Assembly: GCA_023418595.1 (NCBI GenBank)
Contig: JAEZZI010000034.1
Coordinates: forward strand, 1-56,047
DNA from: Pseudomonadota bacterium
Lineage (GTDB): Bacteria; Pseudomonadota; Alphaproteobacteria; Sphingomonadales; Sphingomonadaceae
Length of the DNA: 56,047 nucleotides
Direction: 5' to 3'
Position 1 is the stretch's first letter; every line of letters begins with the position of its first letter. This document shows, in pieces, positions 36,313-43,883 of the stretch. The notes beneath the pieces are model-generated. The model saw only the letters and a list, made by a program, of their open reading frames with translations, was not told where the DNA came from and did not search any database. The position numbers and the translations under genes are program-made.

Positions 36313-38546
36313 GCGCGACGACCGTGCGCCCTAAGACTGCGGTCGTCGACGACTTCGCCGCCCAGGTCGCTGCCGCCAATAACCGTACCACGCACTTCAA
36401 GGCAGATTCGGCACTCCTGCGCGAACTCGGCGAACGGCTCGTGGGCAAGCCGTACATCGCCTTGGCCGAGCTCATAAAGAACGCTTACGACGCCGACGCG
36501 ACCCGCTGCGTCATCACGCTTACGAGCTCGCGGATCGAGGTGGCCGACGACGGCCACGGTATGACGGAGAAGGAGTTTCTCGACTATTGGATGACCGTCG
36601 GCACGCGTCACAAGCAACATTCCGAAACGAGCAGGGCGCTCGGCCGGCGGGTCACGGGATCGAAGGGTGTCGGTCGCCTTTCGGCCCAGTTCCTCGCGGA
36701 GAAGATGCAGCTCATCTCGACGGCGAAGGGCGCGCGAGAGAGGCTCCACGCCTTCGTCGACTGGGAAACTGCGATCGACACCGGCAGCCTCACCGAAGCC
36801 GAAGCGCTCTACCGGATGGAACCGACCGATCCGGCGATCTATCCCCATTCTTCGCCCTGCGGCACGGTCGCGATCCTTCATGGGCTGAAGCAGTCGTGGG
36901 ACGAGGACGAGATCAAGGAGCTCGGCCGGCAAATCTGGATGTTGAATTCGCCGGTCTATCTCTTCGGCAACAATCGCCGCCGACGCGGCGACCCTAACGA
37001 CTTTCGTATCGTTTTCAAGACCGACTTGCCCGGCATCGACGAGGCGTTCGAGACCCAGCTCAGCCAGGCGCTCGAGAACTATCAGGCTATCATAAAGGGG
37101 CGGATCGAGCGTGCAGGCGGTCGTAACGTCTCGCGTGTCGCGGTGGCATTCGACGACGACGTCTATTCCGAGCAGTTCGACTGCCCCGATTTCCTGCGTG
37201 AGGCAGATTGGGAAATTCGGATTTACAATTTGGCGGGTCGCCAAGCGGGCGGCGTTTCGGTCTATGACATGCGGGAGTATTTCGAGAAATACGGAGGCGT
37301 GACCGTCTTCGACAAAGGTTTTCGCCTGCCGTACTACGGGGCCGAAAACGACTGGCTGGACCTTGAGTACGATCACTCGCACCGTCGTAATCGCTCCAAG
37401 CTGTTGCCCGACCATCTCCACGTGGCGCGCGCTCTGAACGACCTGCCGACCCAAGGCCGAATATTCGGGGTCGTCAACGTCAACACTTCCCGCGAAAACA
37501 AGCTCGCCGACGGAAGCCGTAAGAGCTCGGGCGAGTTCCTCAAGATTCAGGTGTCGCGCGACCGGCTCGTCGCGAACAAGGCGTTTTCCGCCCTGAAGGA
37601 CGCGGTGCGTCAGTCGATCGATTACTACGCGACCTTGAAGCGGCGGCGCGTCGCAGAAACGGTCGAGATCGTCAGGCCGTCCGAACGGCCGGAGTCGAAG
37701 CTGCGGCGGCTTCGCAAGCTCGTCGACGACGCGCTGGCGGCATATCCCAAAGATGAGACGATAGCGGCGATCGAAGCCGAACTCGACGACGTCGACGCCA
37801 GCCTCGAAAAGGTTCGGGAGAGCGACGAAGCGTCCCGCGTCATCCTCGGGCCGCTAGCATCCGCCGGCATGGCGGCGCTCGCGATTGAGCACGAAACGCG
37901 CAAGGAAATGGTCGCGGTTCGATCGAAGCTCCGCAAATTGATCGAAATCGCCGAAGCCAATGACCTGCCGGACCTTGAGGAGACCGCTACCGAGCTGTCG
38001 CGATGGATCGACCGTCTGGAGGCGACGCGCAACATCTTCCTGCCGATGATGGACGCCGACGATCGCGAACGGATCGAACCGCTCGAATGCGAGGCCGTGG
38101 CGCGAACCGTGATCGATAACATTCGTCCGTTGTTGGGCAACGTCGCCATCACTTTCGACATGGAAAGTGGGCTCTACTTCCCGCCCGCGGCCTACTCCGA
38201 ATGGAGCGCAATCCTTCAGAACGTAGTGCTGAACGCGGCCAACGCCACCCTCGATTCGGCGTCGCCGTGCATCGAAATCTCGTCGATGCTGCACAACAAG
38301 TACGGCTATCTCTACGTGTCGGACAACGGCGTCGGCATCGGCGACGACGCGGACGAGCTGTTCAAGCCGTTTAAGCGGAAGTCGAACCTCTCGCCTGAAC
38401 GGCGAGAACTCGGCATGGGAGGGACGGGCCTCGGTCTGACGATCGTCGAAATGATCGCCGAGAACAGAAACTGCGACGTAGCCTTCGTCGATCCAGGCGA
38501 CGACTGGAGCACGTCTTTCGAACTGAGCTGGCGGGTGGAGCGATAG
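36309..38546 (+). CDS. GHKL ATPase fused to histidine-kinase core
   Basis: A 745-aa protein with two GHKL ATPase domains. The N-terminal one is MORC/HSP90-like: ALAELIKNAYDADAT (Glu54, Asn58), ADDGHGM (80-85) and GSKGVGR (117-123). A long middle region follows. Near residue 528 there is an H-box-like EHETRKEM, and the C-terminal HATPase shows NVVLNAANA (~636), DNGVGIG (~672) and GMGGTGLGLTIVEM (~702). It could thus both act on DNA or clients and phosphorylate a partner. It overlaps vsr by four bases and is directly followed by a receiver-domain gene. Confidence 0.88.
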   Translation: MSATTVRPKTAVVDDFAAQVAAANNRTTHFKADSALLRELGERLVGKPYIALAELIKNAYDADATRCVITLTSSRIEVADDGHGMTEKEFLDYWMTVGTRHKQHSETSRALGRRVTGSKGVGRLSAQFLAEKMQLISTAKGARERLHAFVDWETAIDTGSLTEAEALYRMEPTDPAIYPHSSPCGTVAILHGLKQSWDEDEIKELGRQIWMLNSPVYLFGNNRRRRGDPNDFRIVFKTDLPGIDEAFETQLSQALENYQAIIKGRIERAGGRNVSRVAVAFDDDVYSEQFDCPDFLREADWEIRIYNLAGRQAGGVSVYDMREYFEKYGGVTVFDKGFRLPYYGAENDWLDLEYDHSHRRNRSKLLPDHLHVARALNDLPTQGRIFGVVNVNTSRENKLADGSRKSSGEFLKIQVSRDRLVANKAFSALKDAVRQSIDYYATLKRRRVAETVEIVRPSERPESKLRRLRKLVDDALAAYPKDETIAAIEAELDDVDASLEKVRESDEASRVILGPLASAGMAALAIEHETRKEMVAVRSKLRKLIEIAEANDLPDLEETATELSRWIDRLEATRNIFLPMMDADDRERIEPLECEAVARTVIDNIRPLLGNVAITFDMESGLYFPPAAYSEWSAILQNVVLNAANATLDSASPCIEISSMLHNKYGYLYVSDNGVGIGDDADELFKPFKRKSNLSPERRELGMGGTGLGLTIVEMIAENRNCDVAFVDPGDDWSTSFELSWRVER

Positions 38547-38547
38547 T

Positions 38548-39753
38548 ATGCGGGTGCGGGTTTGTGACGACGACGAAGCGATGGCCGACGGGTGGGTCGC
38601 GGACATCAAGAAAGTCACCGACGGCTACGACGTCGAGCGCATGGCGTCCGCCAAAGAGGAAATCTCGAAGCTCTTGTTGCGCAAGATCGCTGCCGAGAAG
38701 GAGCAGGACCTCACAGAGGTGGCCTGCGGCTTCGACGACATCGACATCCTCGTCGTCGATTATGACCTGCTCCATTTGGACGACGACGGTAGCCGCACGA
38801 CGGGGGAGGGCGTGGCGAGGCTGGCGCGGACGTTCTCGTCCTGTGGCGTGATCGTCGTCATGAACCAGTTCAAAGGGCCCCAGTTCGACTTGGGGATGCG
38901 TGGCCATCTCGACAGCCACGCGGACCTGAACGTCGACGCCAATCTCATCGGTCGACGCGCCCTTTGGCATGCCTTGGAGCCAGCAGCAGGGCAGTTTAAC
39001 CCAACGACTTGGACACCGTTGCCGATACTCCTTTCTGCCGTGCACTCGCTCGCCGCTGACTTGGAAAATGCGGGACTCGACGCGACGATCATGGATCTGC
39101 TCGGCCTTCCCGAGGAGGCGCTCTCAGAACTGTCCGACACCGCGTTCGGCTTCGTCGACTCAGAGGCGGAAACGACCGACCAGCTCGCTACGGTGACGGT
39201 ACGGGGCTTTCTGAGCCAGGCGCTGAGGGACGAGGCGCTCGTGAAGGCGTTTGAAGCACACTCGCCCAAGACACTGTTCTCGTTCGCGGCCTTTCGGATC
39301 GCCAAATGGTTGGAGAGGGCAGTTCTGAGACCGATGGACGTTATCGTTGACGGCCTTCATCTCGTCGATCGATTGCCATTCATGATCGATCCGGAAAAGA
39401 TCGACGTCACCGACCCGGCAAATTGGCACAAGGCTGCACTGAACCCCGCCGAATTTCTCCGTTGGGAGGTTCTGGGCAAGTATCGCAACGAGAAGGCTTC
39501 GGCTTATGTCGGCCGGACTGTGTTCGATTGGTATCGGCTCGCCGGGGACGAGCAGATCGACCAACTGCAGGACGCGTACATTACCAAGGATGAGGTTCGA
39601 TTCTTTCTCGCCGAAGACACGTCGAGATTTGTCGTGCGCGAAGCGGTCACCCGATTCCGCGCCGACTTCCACAACTTCGGCGATCGGCGGGCCGTGGAAC
39701 AGCTCCGCGGCGACATAACCTACGGACCAATGCGTCGCGTGACTTTCGGCTGA
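38548..39753 (+). CDS. receiver-domain protein with unknown C-terminal effector
   Basis: A 401-aa protein. Residues 1-120 look like a CheY-type receiver: acid pocket Asp7-Asp9 (VCDDDEAM), phospho-acceptor Asp71 (ILVVDYDLL), and a VIVVMNQFK strand that replaces the usual Thr/Ser. Residues 120-401 match no effector domain I know and are rich in helices and charged residues. It begins one base after the kinase-like gene and should be its partner in a phosphorelay. Confidence 0.72.
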   Translation: MRVRVCDDDEAMADGWVADIKKVTDGYDVERMASAKEEISKLLLRKIAAEKEQDLTEVACGFDDIDILVVDYDLLHLDDDGSRTTGEGVARLARTFSSCGVIVVMNQFKGPQFDLGMRGHLDSHADLNVDANLIGRRALWHALEPAAGQFNPTTWTPLPILLSAVHSLAADLENAGLDATIMDLLGLPEEALSELSDTAFGFVDSEAETTDQLATVTVRGFLSQALRDEALVKAFEAHSPKTLFSFAAFRIAKWLERAVLRPMDVIVDGLHLVDRLPFMIDPEKIDVTDPANWHKAALNPAEFLRWEVLGKYRNEKASAYVGRTVFDWYRLAGDEQIDQLQDAYITKDEVRFFLAEDTSRFVVREAVTRFRADFHNFGDRRAVEQLRGDITYGPMRRVTFG

Positions 39754-39756
39754 CGC

Positions 39757-40386
39757 ATGTACGAAGAGCGCGAAGCAGTACGACTGATCCTCGATAGCCT
39801 ACAGGCCGAAGGATTGAACTGGTATCGACATACCAAGTCGACCGAAGTTGATCTGTTTGAGCCTCTAAAATCGGGGAGCTTCGTCGCTTTCGAAGGCCAC
39901 GAGCATCACACGTTGCCCAAAAAAAACGTAAACAGTCTTCCCTCTAAACATATCCTCATCATGCCGCCTTCGGGTAGCGAAGAGGAAGAGATTCTCGGAT
40001 TGTGGGTTCGGTGGGATTTCGAATCAACGCCCATTGCCTTTCGACTATTCATTGGGCAGTGGTCCAAAGTGGACGGCAACAAGACATTTATTGCCTTCCG
40101 CTTTGAGGCACCTGAAAAGGGTGACAAGCACGACTTCTATCACTGTCAGCCCTGCCGCAACTTCGGTGACAAGGTGCGCGTTCCGAACGCTGCACAGGTG
40201 TCGGAGCATTTTCCGACGATTCCGATCAACGCCTCAAATATCGTCGAGCTAACCGTGTGCGCATTGATAGCTTGCATGGGTCGTAAGGAGGCTCAAGCGT
40301 TCGAAAGGAAAATTTTCCGAGATCCATTTATGAGCAATCCAACTCTACGGGCAGCATTTGCCCGTGTTCTACCTGCGGCGAATTAG
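39757..40386 (+). CDS. hypothetical protein, end of the methylase operon
   Basis: A 209-aa protein of lower GC content than its neighbours. It shows no transmembrane segment and one CQPC cysteine pair. Aromatic-rich strands (LWVRWDFESTPIAFRLFIGQW, IAFRFEAP) suggest a beta-rich core. Starting three bases after the receiver gene, it is probably the last gene of the operon, perhaps its effector or sensor. I recognise no family. Confidence 0.6.
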   Translation: MYEEREAVRLILDSLQAEGLNWYRHTKSTEVDLFEPLKSGSFVAFEGHEHHTLPKKNVNSLPSKHILIMPPSGSEEEEILGLWVRWDFESTPIAFRLFIGQWSKVDGNKTFIAFRFEAPEKGDKHDFYHCQPCRNFGDKVRVPNAAQVSEHFPTIPINASNIVELTVCALIACMGRKEAQAFERKIFRDPFMSNPTLRAAFARVLPAAN

Positions 40387-40832
40387 CTCTGAAGCCTGCT
40401 TGAACTTGCCATCCGCACCTAATGCGAGCCCGGCCGAACGACTGAGTTAGGTAACTTTGCTACCGCTGACACCTATCGGTCGGAACGGCAGCTTGACGCC
40501 ATTTGCAATGCAAAAGCTGCGTTTCCGGTCAGTCGAACCTTGCCGCCGTGATAGGGAGGCACGTTTTATGTCTGCGCCCGATCTTTCTGCGGAGGTTCTT
40601 CAGCAGCGGGCAGGGCGTGAAACATTGGCGTGGTAGCCGCATCGGCTATAACGTAACGCATTGGCCTGCCGATCGATCTGTCCTGCTGGTGGGCTGTCAC
40701 GACGCAGCTATTCTTGGCCGACGGTATCCAGCATTACTCTCTCGTTTGGCGACCCACCCGACAGCGGTCTCTTCATGGCTTTGATCTGGCCAGGACCGGC
40801 TTCGCCTCGTCCACCTAACCGCAACGGCGGGC
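40387..40832. other. intergenic region with no recognised gene
   Basis: Between the cargo operon and the family B leader these 446 bases contain only short, weak ORFs (one 22-codon ORF at 40568-40636 with a GGGAGG upstream). It probably marks the join between cargo and the conserved transfer-control module. Confidence 0.5.
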
Positions 40833-40960
40833 TTGCGACTTTCTTCCCCTGACCTTCGGTCATTCCTCGCGAGACAAGAAACTCGCCGCCCTCCGTCCTC
40901 CGCTGACGCTGCGGCCGCAAGCGGTGCGGCGGCGTCCGTCCCGGCCCTTGGATCACCCAT
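40833..40960 (+). promoter_or_regulatory. structured 5' leader, family B, copy 2 (before DUF736 gene)
   Basis: Outer stem CTTGCGA (40833-40839) / TCGCGAG (40868-40874), the same CTTTCTTCCCC internal loop as at 26719, and an inner hairpin TGACC/GGTCA (40851-40855, 40859-40863). The inner stem differs in sequence from copy 1 but keeps five pairs. A further ACCGC/GCGGT hairpin lies closer to the gene. Confidence 0.75.
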
Positions 40961-41005
40961 CGAGACCGCAATTAGGCGGTTCGATCCAAGGAAAGGAACT
41001 TCATC

Positions 41006-41335
41006 ATGGCAACCATCGGCACCTTCAAGAAGACGGCTTCCGGCGAATACACCGGCGAAATCGTCACCCTCTCGGTTCAAGCCAAGGGCGTCCGCATCAT
41101 CCCGCAGGACAACCGCACCAACGACAACGCGCCTTCGCACCGGGTTCTGGTCAACCGCGCCGAAATCGGTGCGGCCTGGAGCAAGACCTCGAACGAAGGC
41201 CGCGACTATCTCGCAGTCAAGCTCGACGATCCCAGCTTCAACGCGCCGATCTACGCCAACCTCTTCGACGACGAGGGCGGCGAAACCTTCAGCCTGATCT
41301 GGTCGCGCCCAAACGGTCGCCGCAGCGACGGTTGA
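41006..41335 (+). CDS. DUF736 family protein
   Basis: A 109-aa protein (MATIGTFKKTASGEYTGEIVTLSVQAKGVRIIP, then SHRVLVNRAEIGAAWSKTS and YLAVKLDDPSFNAPIYANLF). DUF736 is almost confined to plasmids and ICEs of alphaproteobacteria; its role is unknown. AAGGAAAGGAAC precedes the ATG. A second, more divergent member is at 44463-44798. The family B leader precedes it. Confidence 0.92.
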   Translation: MATIGTFKKTASGEYTGEIVTLSVQAKGVRIIPQDNRTNDNAPSHRVLVNRAEIGAAWSKTSNEGRDYLAVKLDDPSFNAPIYANLFDDEGGETFSLIWSRPNGRRSDG

Positions 41336-41387
41336 GCCAGCCAGAGGCCCCGCCCGGACAACCGGGCGGGGCTCCTTGCAATTTGAG

Positions 41388-41630
41388 CTACGCCATTCCG
41401 ACCGGATCGGAGGCGTCGTCTTCGATCCTCGCGACAAGGTCTGACGGCTCGGCCCCGAGCGGTCCTGCCAGATGAAACAGGGTCACCACCGTGGGGTTGC
41501 GCCGACCGCGTTCCAGATCGCTGACATATTGTTGGGTAAAGCCCGATATCTCGGCGAACTGCTCTTGCGTCAGCCCCTTGTCGTGCCGCAAACGCGCGAA
41601 GTTCAGTCCCACGAGGCGGCGCATGTCCAT
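41388..41630 (-). CDS. XRE-family regulator, QseC-like
   Basis: An 80-aa helix-turn-helix protein: NFARLRHDKGLTQEQFAEISGFTQQYVSDLERGRRNPTVVTLFHLA. It is divergent from a DUF2285 gene, exactly the layout of qseC/qseM on ICEMlSymR7A of Mesorhizobium, where QseC represses both promoters and so sets the on/off state of transfer. The ATG at 41630 is preferred over the GTG at 41639. The QseC name is by synteny; homology was not tested. Confidence 0.82.
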   Translation of the reverse strand: MDMRRLVGLNFARLRHDKGLTQEQFAEISGFTQQYVSDLERGRRNPTVVTLFHLAGPLGAEPSDLVARIEDDASDPVGMA

Positions 41631-41647
41631 GCACGGCACGCTGGACG

Positions 41648-41683
41648 ATACACCTGATGAGGTTTATCTCTTATAAGGTGTAT
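41648..41683. promoter_or_regulatory. inverted repeat operator between XRE and DUF2285 genes
   Basis: ATACACCT (41648-41655) and AGGTGTAT (41676-41683) are perfect inverted repeats 20 bases apart, with an extra AGGT in between. Placed in the divergent gap just upstream of the XRE gene, they are probable binding sites for the XRE repressor, overlapping its promoter. Confidence 0.55.
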
Positions 41684-41800
41684 TGCCCCAACTTGAGCAT
41701 CGGTGCTGCAAAAGGTGCGTTCAGCTATGCATGACTTGCAAGTATTTTCCGGCGGTAGTTCCGTTATTGCAGTTGCGGGCAAGAGGGGGGATTCGATGCC

Positions 41801-42070
41801 ATGAACTGCCATTTCGACGACATTGCGCCTGATCTTCCGACGATCACGCCCTATGACGAAGCGCACTTTACCGACTATTTGCGATTGCTCGACGCTGACG
41901 CCGACGGGGCCGATTGGCGAGAGGCGGTTGCGGTAATTTTCGACATCGATCCAGGCCGCGAACCCGAACGCGCTGAGCGGATGCATGCCACTCATCTGGC
42001 CCGTGCGCGGTGGATGACCGAGGTCGGCTACGCCCATCTGCTGGCGCGTGAAGGCGCACTAAAGCATTAA
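41801..42070 (+). CDS. DUF2285 domain protein, QseM-like antiactivator
   Basis: An 89-aa protein: ITPYDEAHFTDYLRLLDADADGADWREAVAVIFDIDP and HLARARWMTEVGYAHLL, the DUF2285 pattern. In ICEMlSymR7A the equivalent divergent gene makes QseM, which binds and blocks the activators of excision and transfer. Here the next genes are the matching activator reading frames. GAGGGGGG lies before ATG 41801. Function is inferred from domain and gene order. Confidence 0.75.
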   Translation: MNCHFDDIAPDLPTITPYDEAHFTDYLRLLDADADGADWREAVAVIFDIDPGREPERAERMHATHLARARWMTEVGYAHLLAREGALKH

Positions 42071-42203
42071 CGTTTCAGTCCATTTTGGAGAAACCTCGGC
42101 GCGTCACGTGCATGGCAGCATGCAGCTTCGGCGCTTTTCGATATGCAACGGCATTGCCACGCTCTGGTCCGCGGGCCGCGATGGTCGCGGCCGGGAGACT
42201 GTC

Positions 42204-42425
42204 ATGCCCAGGTCGTCGGACAAGCGTACCAATGGCAGTGAGAAGGCGGCCGGGACGCCCGGTCGCGCCGAACTCGCCGCCGAATTTCTGAAACGTAACC
42301 GCAGTTACCGCGCCGAGTATGCGCAGATGGAGCAGCGAATAGCGCGCGGGTCCGTTGCGCGCCAAACTGCGGAAGTCGCCTTTGCGCGGCGCTGGGGGTT
42401 GTCCTTTCGCCTATGCGCCGGGTGA
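42204..42425 (+). CDS. FseA-like activator, upstream frame (DUF6499)
   Basis: A 73-aa ORF beginning MPRSSDKRTNGSEKAAG with GGGAG upstream; its core AELAAEFLKRNRSYRAEYAQ...FARRWGL is the DUF6499 domain that normally leads into DUF2285. The frame ends at TGA 42423-42425 just where the conserved sequence should continue, while the +1 frame carries on with it. In Mesorhizobium ICEs the equivalent pair (msi172/msi171) is joined by a programmed +1 frameshift to make FseA, activator of the excisionase gene rdfS. Confidence 0.82.
   Translation: MPRSSDKRTNGSEKAAGTPGRAELAAEFLKRNRSYRAEYAQMEQRIARGSVARQTAEVAFARRWGLSFRLCAG
42393..42425 (+). promoter_or_regulatory. candidate +1 ribosomal frameshift region
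   Basis: From TGG GGG TTG TCC TTT CGC the zero frame reaches TGA at 42423. A single-base forward slip at GGG (42396-42398) or after TTG (42399-42401) enters the downstream DUF2285 frame, giving RRWG(L/C)PFAYAPGEL, which reads like a normal DUF6499-DUF2285 junction. The precise slip codon cannot be fixed by reading. Confidence 0.65.
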
Positions 42426-42987
42426 GCTTGCCGACGCAGTGATCTGGCGGCCCGAGCTGACCGCCGTCACCGTCATTCTTGATGCTGCGCCGGACGGATT
42501 TGGCAATGCCAAAGCTGTCGAGCCGCTGAAGCTGGGCGCGCTGCTGGTCGATCAGGCGGGGGTCAAAGGTCGGCATGTCATAGTGGCCGACCCGGACGGC
42601 GAACACTCGCTCTGGCTGCGCGATTCTACGCCCGGTCAGCCGCTGGCGGCGATCATCCCGCTCGACAAGGATTTCATGACGCGCGTGACGAGTCTGTTGC
42701 GGTTCCATCGCCGATTGTTCGGCAAAGCGCCGGGGCCACCGCCGCGTGGATGGCCGCTCAGCACCTACCGGCAAGCGCGCCTCGCCATGATGCTTCATGC
42801 GCTCGATTTGCGCATGTCGGGCGCGACCTATCGCCAGATTGCCGCCGCCTTGGGCCGCGAAGATGATGCCGAACTTCCAGCAACCGAATGGAAGACATCG
42901 GCCGGGCGGTCGTTCGCGATCCGGATGGTCCGCGACGCCACTGCGCTGATGGATGGCGACTATCGCAAGCTGCTGCGCATCCGCTGA
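42397..42987 (+). CDS. FseA-like activator, downstream frame (DUF2285)
   Basis: About 196 codons in the +1 frame relative to 42204-42425. It contains ELADAVIWRPELTAVTVIL, GRHVIVADPDGEHSLWLRD and a C-terminal DUF2285 helical part (RQARLAMMLHALDLRMSGATYRQIAAALG, then RDATALMDGDYRKLLRIR). No ATG or GTG with a ribosome-binding site starts this frame before its conserved sequence; the only early start is a TTG at 42355. That supports synthesis by frameshifting from the upstream ORF. It should act with the excisionase gene just downstream. Confidence 0.82.
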   Translation, partial: GCPFAYAPGELADAVIWRPELTAVTVILDAAPDGFGNAKAVEPLKLGALLVDQAGVKGRHVIVADPDGEHSLWLRDSTPGQPLAAIIPLDKDFMTRVTSLLRFHRRLFGKAPGPPPRGWPLSTYRQARLAMMLHALDLRMSGATYRQIAAALGREDDAELPATEWKTSAGRSFAIRMVRDATALMDGDYRKLLRIR

Positions 42988-43113
42988 ACCGGCTTTCGCG
43001 GTTCTCGGTGAGGGGTGGCCATATCCCCGCGACCACAAATCTTCATACTCCACCTCTCCGCCTGCGCTTCGTCATTTTCGCCTCCTGCCACCTCCGACCG
43101 CAGGAGCCCGACC

Positions 43114-43380
43114 TTGCCTGATACGACGCATAATCTGCCGCCCCGCTATCTTCGCACACCGGAAGCCGCCCGCTTCCTGGGGCTATCCGGGCGGACACTG
43201 GAAAAGCACCGCTATTTCGGGACCGGGCCAACCTATCGCCGCATCGGCGGGAGGGTGGTCTATTCGGTCGACGACCTTCAGGCCTGGGCCGATCTCGGCA
43301 CCAAGCATTCCACCAGCGAGCCGGGCCAGAACGATCTGCTGCCGCGCGCCAATTCGCCATTCGCGCGGAGTCGGCAATGA
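43114..43380 (+). CDS. AlpA/MerR-type helix-turn-helix protein, RdfS-like excisionase
   Basis: An 88-aa protein with a winged-helix DNA-binding motif: RYLRTPEAARFLGLSGRTLEKHRYFGTGPTYRRIGGRVVYSVDDLQAW. By place (after the FseA-like frames, before DUF2840-traF) it equals rdfS, the recombination directionality factor of ICEMlSymR7A, which turns the integrase toward excision. AGGAG seven bases before TTG 43114 gives a non-ATG start. That it works with a serine recombinase here is inferred. Confidence 0.82.
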   Translation: MPDTTHNLPPRYLRTPEAARFLGLSGRTLEKHRYFGTGPTYRRIGGRVVYSVDDLQAWADLGTKHSTSEPGQNDLLPRANSPFARSRQ

Positions 43381-43883
43381 CCGTCTCGCCCACACAACAT
43401 GGACACGGCGCGTCGCGTCCTGACAACATAACCCACGTTCAACTGACGTGGATCGAGAAGCGGGTCGAGCACTGGATCCGCTTCGGTCGGATCGGCAAGG
43501 ACGAGATTGTCGATCGCCGTCGCCGTATCGTCAGCTTCCGTCCCGGCGCCGTCTTTGCGTTCGTTCGCTGGGCCGCCAACGACTATGGAACGATCAGCTC
43601 GCGGATCGACATTGTGCGTGCGGTCGGCGCAGGCGAACCGTTCACGACGCTGCCATTCGTGCAGCCCGGCGGCGACATTCTGCTCACCATCGAGGGCTGG
43701 CCAAAGGTTTCCCAGGTGCTCGGCCACATCGACGCGGTCGACGGCGCAGGCCTCGATCCCTGCGATGCCGCGCCCGATCACTGGCGGCACGTCCACAACC
43801 GTATTGCCGCCGGACATCAGCCGCGCGCCTACACGATGGAGCGCCATCGGGCGTGGCTCAAGCGCCGGGAGATCGAAGGATGA
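43377..43883 (+). CDS. DUF2840 domain-containing protein
   Basis: A 168-aa protein: THVQLTWIEKRVEHWIRFGRIGKDEIVDRRRRIVSF, FAFVRWAANDYGTISSRIDIVRA, and a C-terminal YTMERHRAWLKRREI. DUF2840 is found only in ICE/plasmid transfer loci, between the excisionase and traF, with unknown role. Its ATG overlaps the stop of the excisionase gene and its stop overlaps traF, so the three are coupled. Confidence 0.88.
   Translation: MTVSPTQHGHGASRPDNITHVQLTWIEKRVEHWIRFGRIGKDEIVDRRRRIVSFRPGAVFAFVRWAANDYGTISSRIDIVRAVGAGEPFTTLPFVQPGGDILLTIEGWPKVSQVLGHIDAVDGAGLDPCDAAPDHWRHVHNRIAAGHQPRAYTMERHRAWLKRREIEG

Noticed and set aside
40568..40636. 22-codon ORF with a GGGAGG ribosome-binding site in the 40.4-40.8 kb gap
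   Set aside because: Too short and unsupported to call; it may be a chance ORF or the stump of a lost gene.
42355..42425. TTG at 42355 as an independent start for the DUF2285 frame
   Set aside because: No ribosome-binding site, and the extra N-terminal residues do not resemble the family; frameshifting from the upstream frame explains the conservation better.
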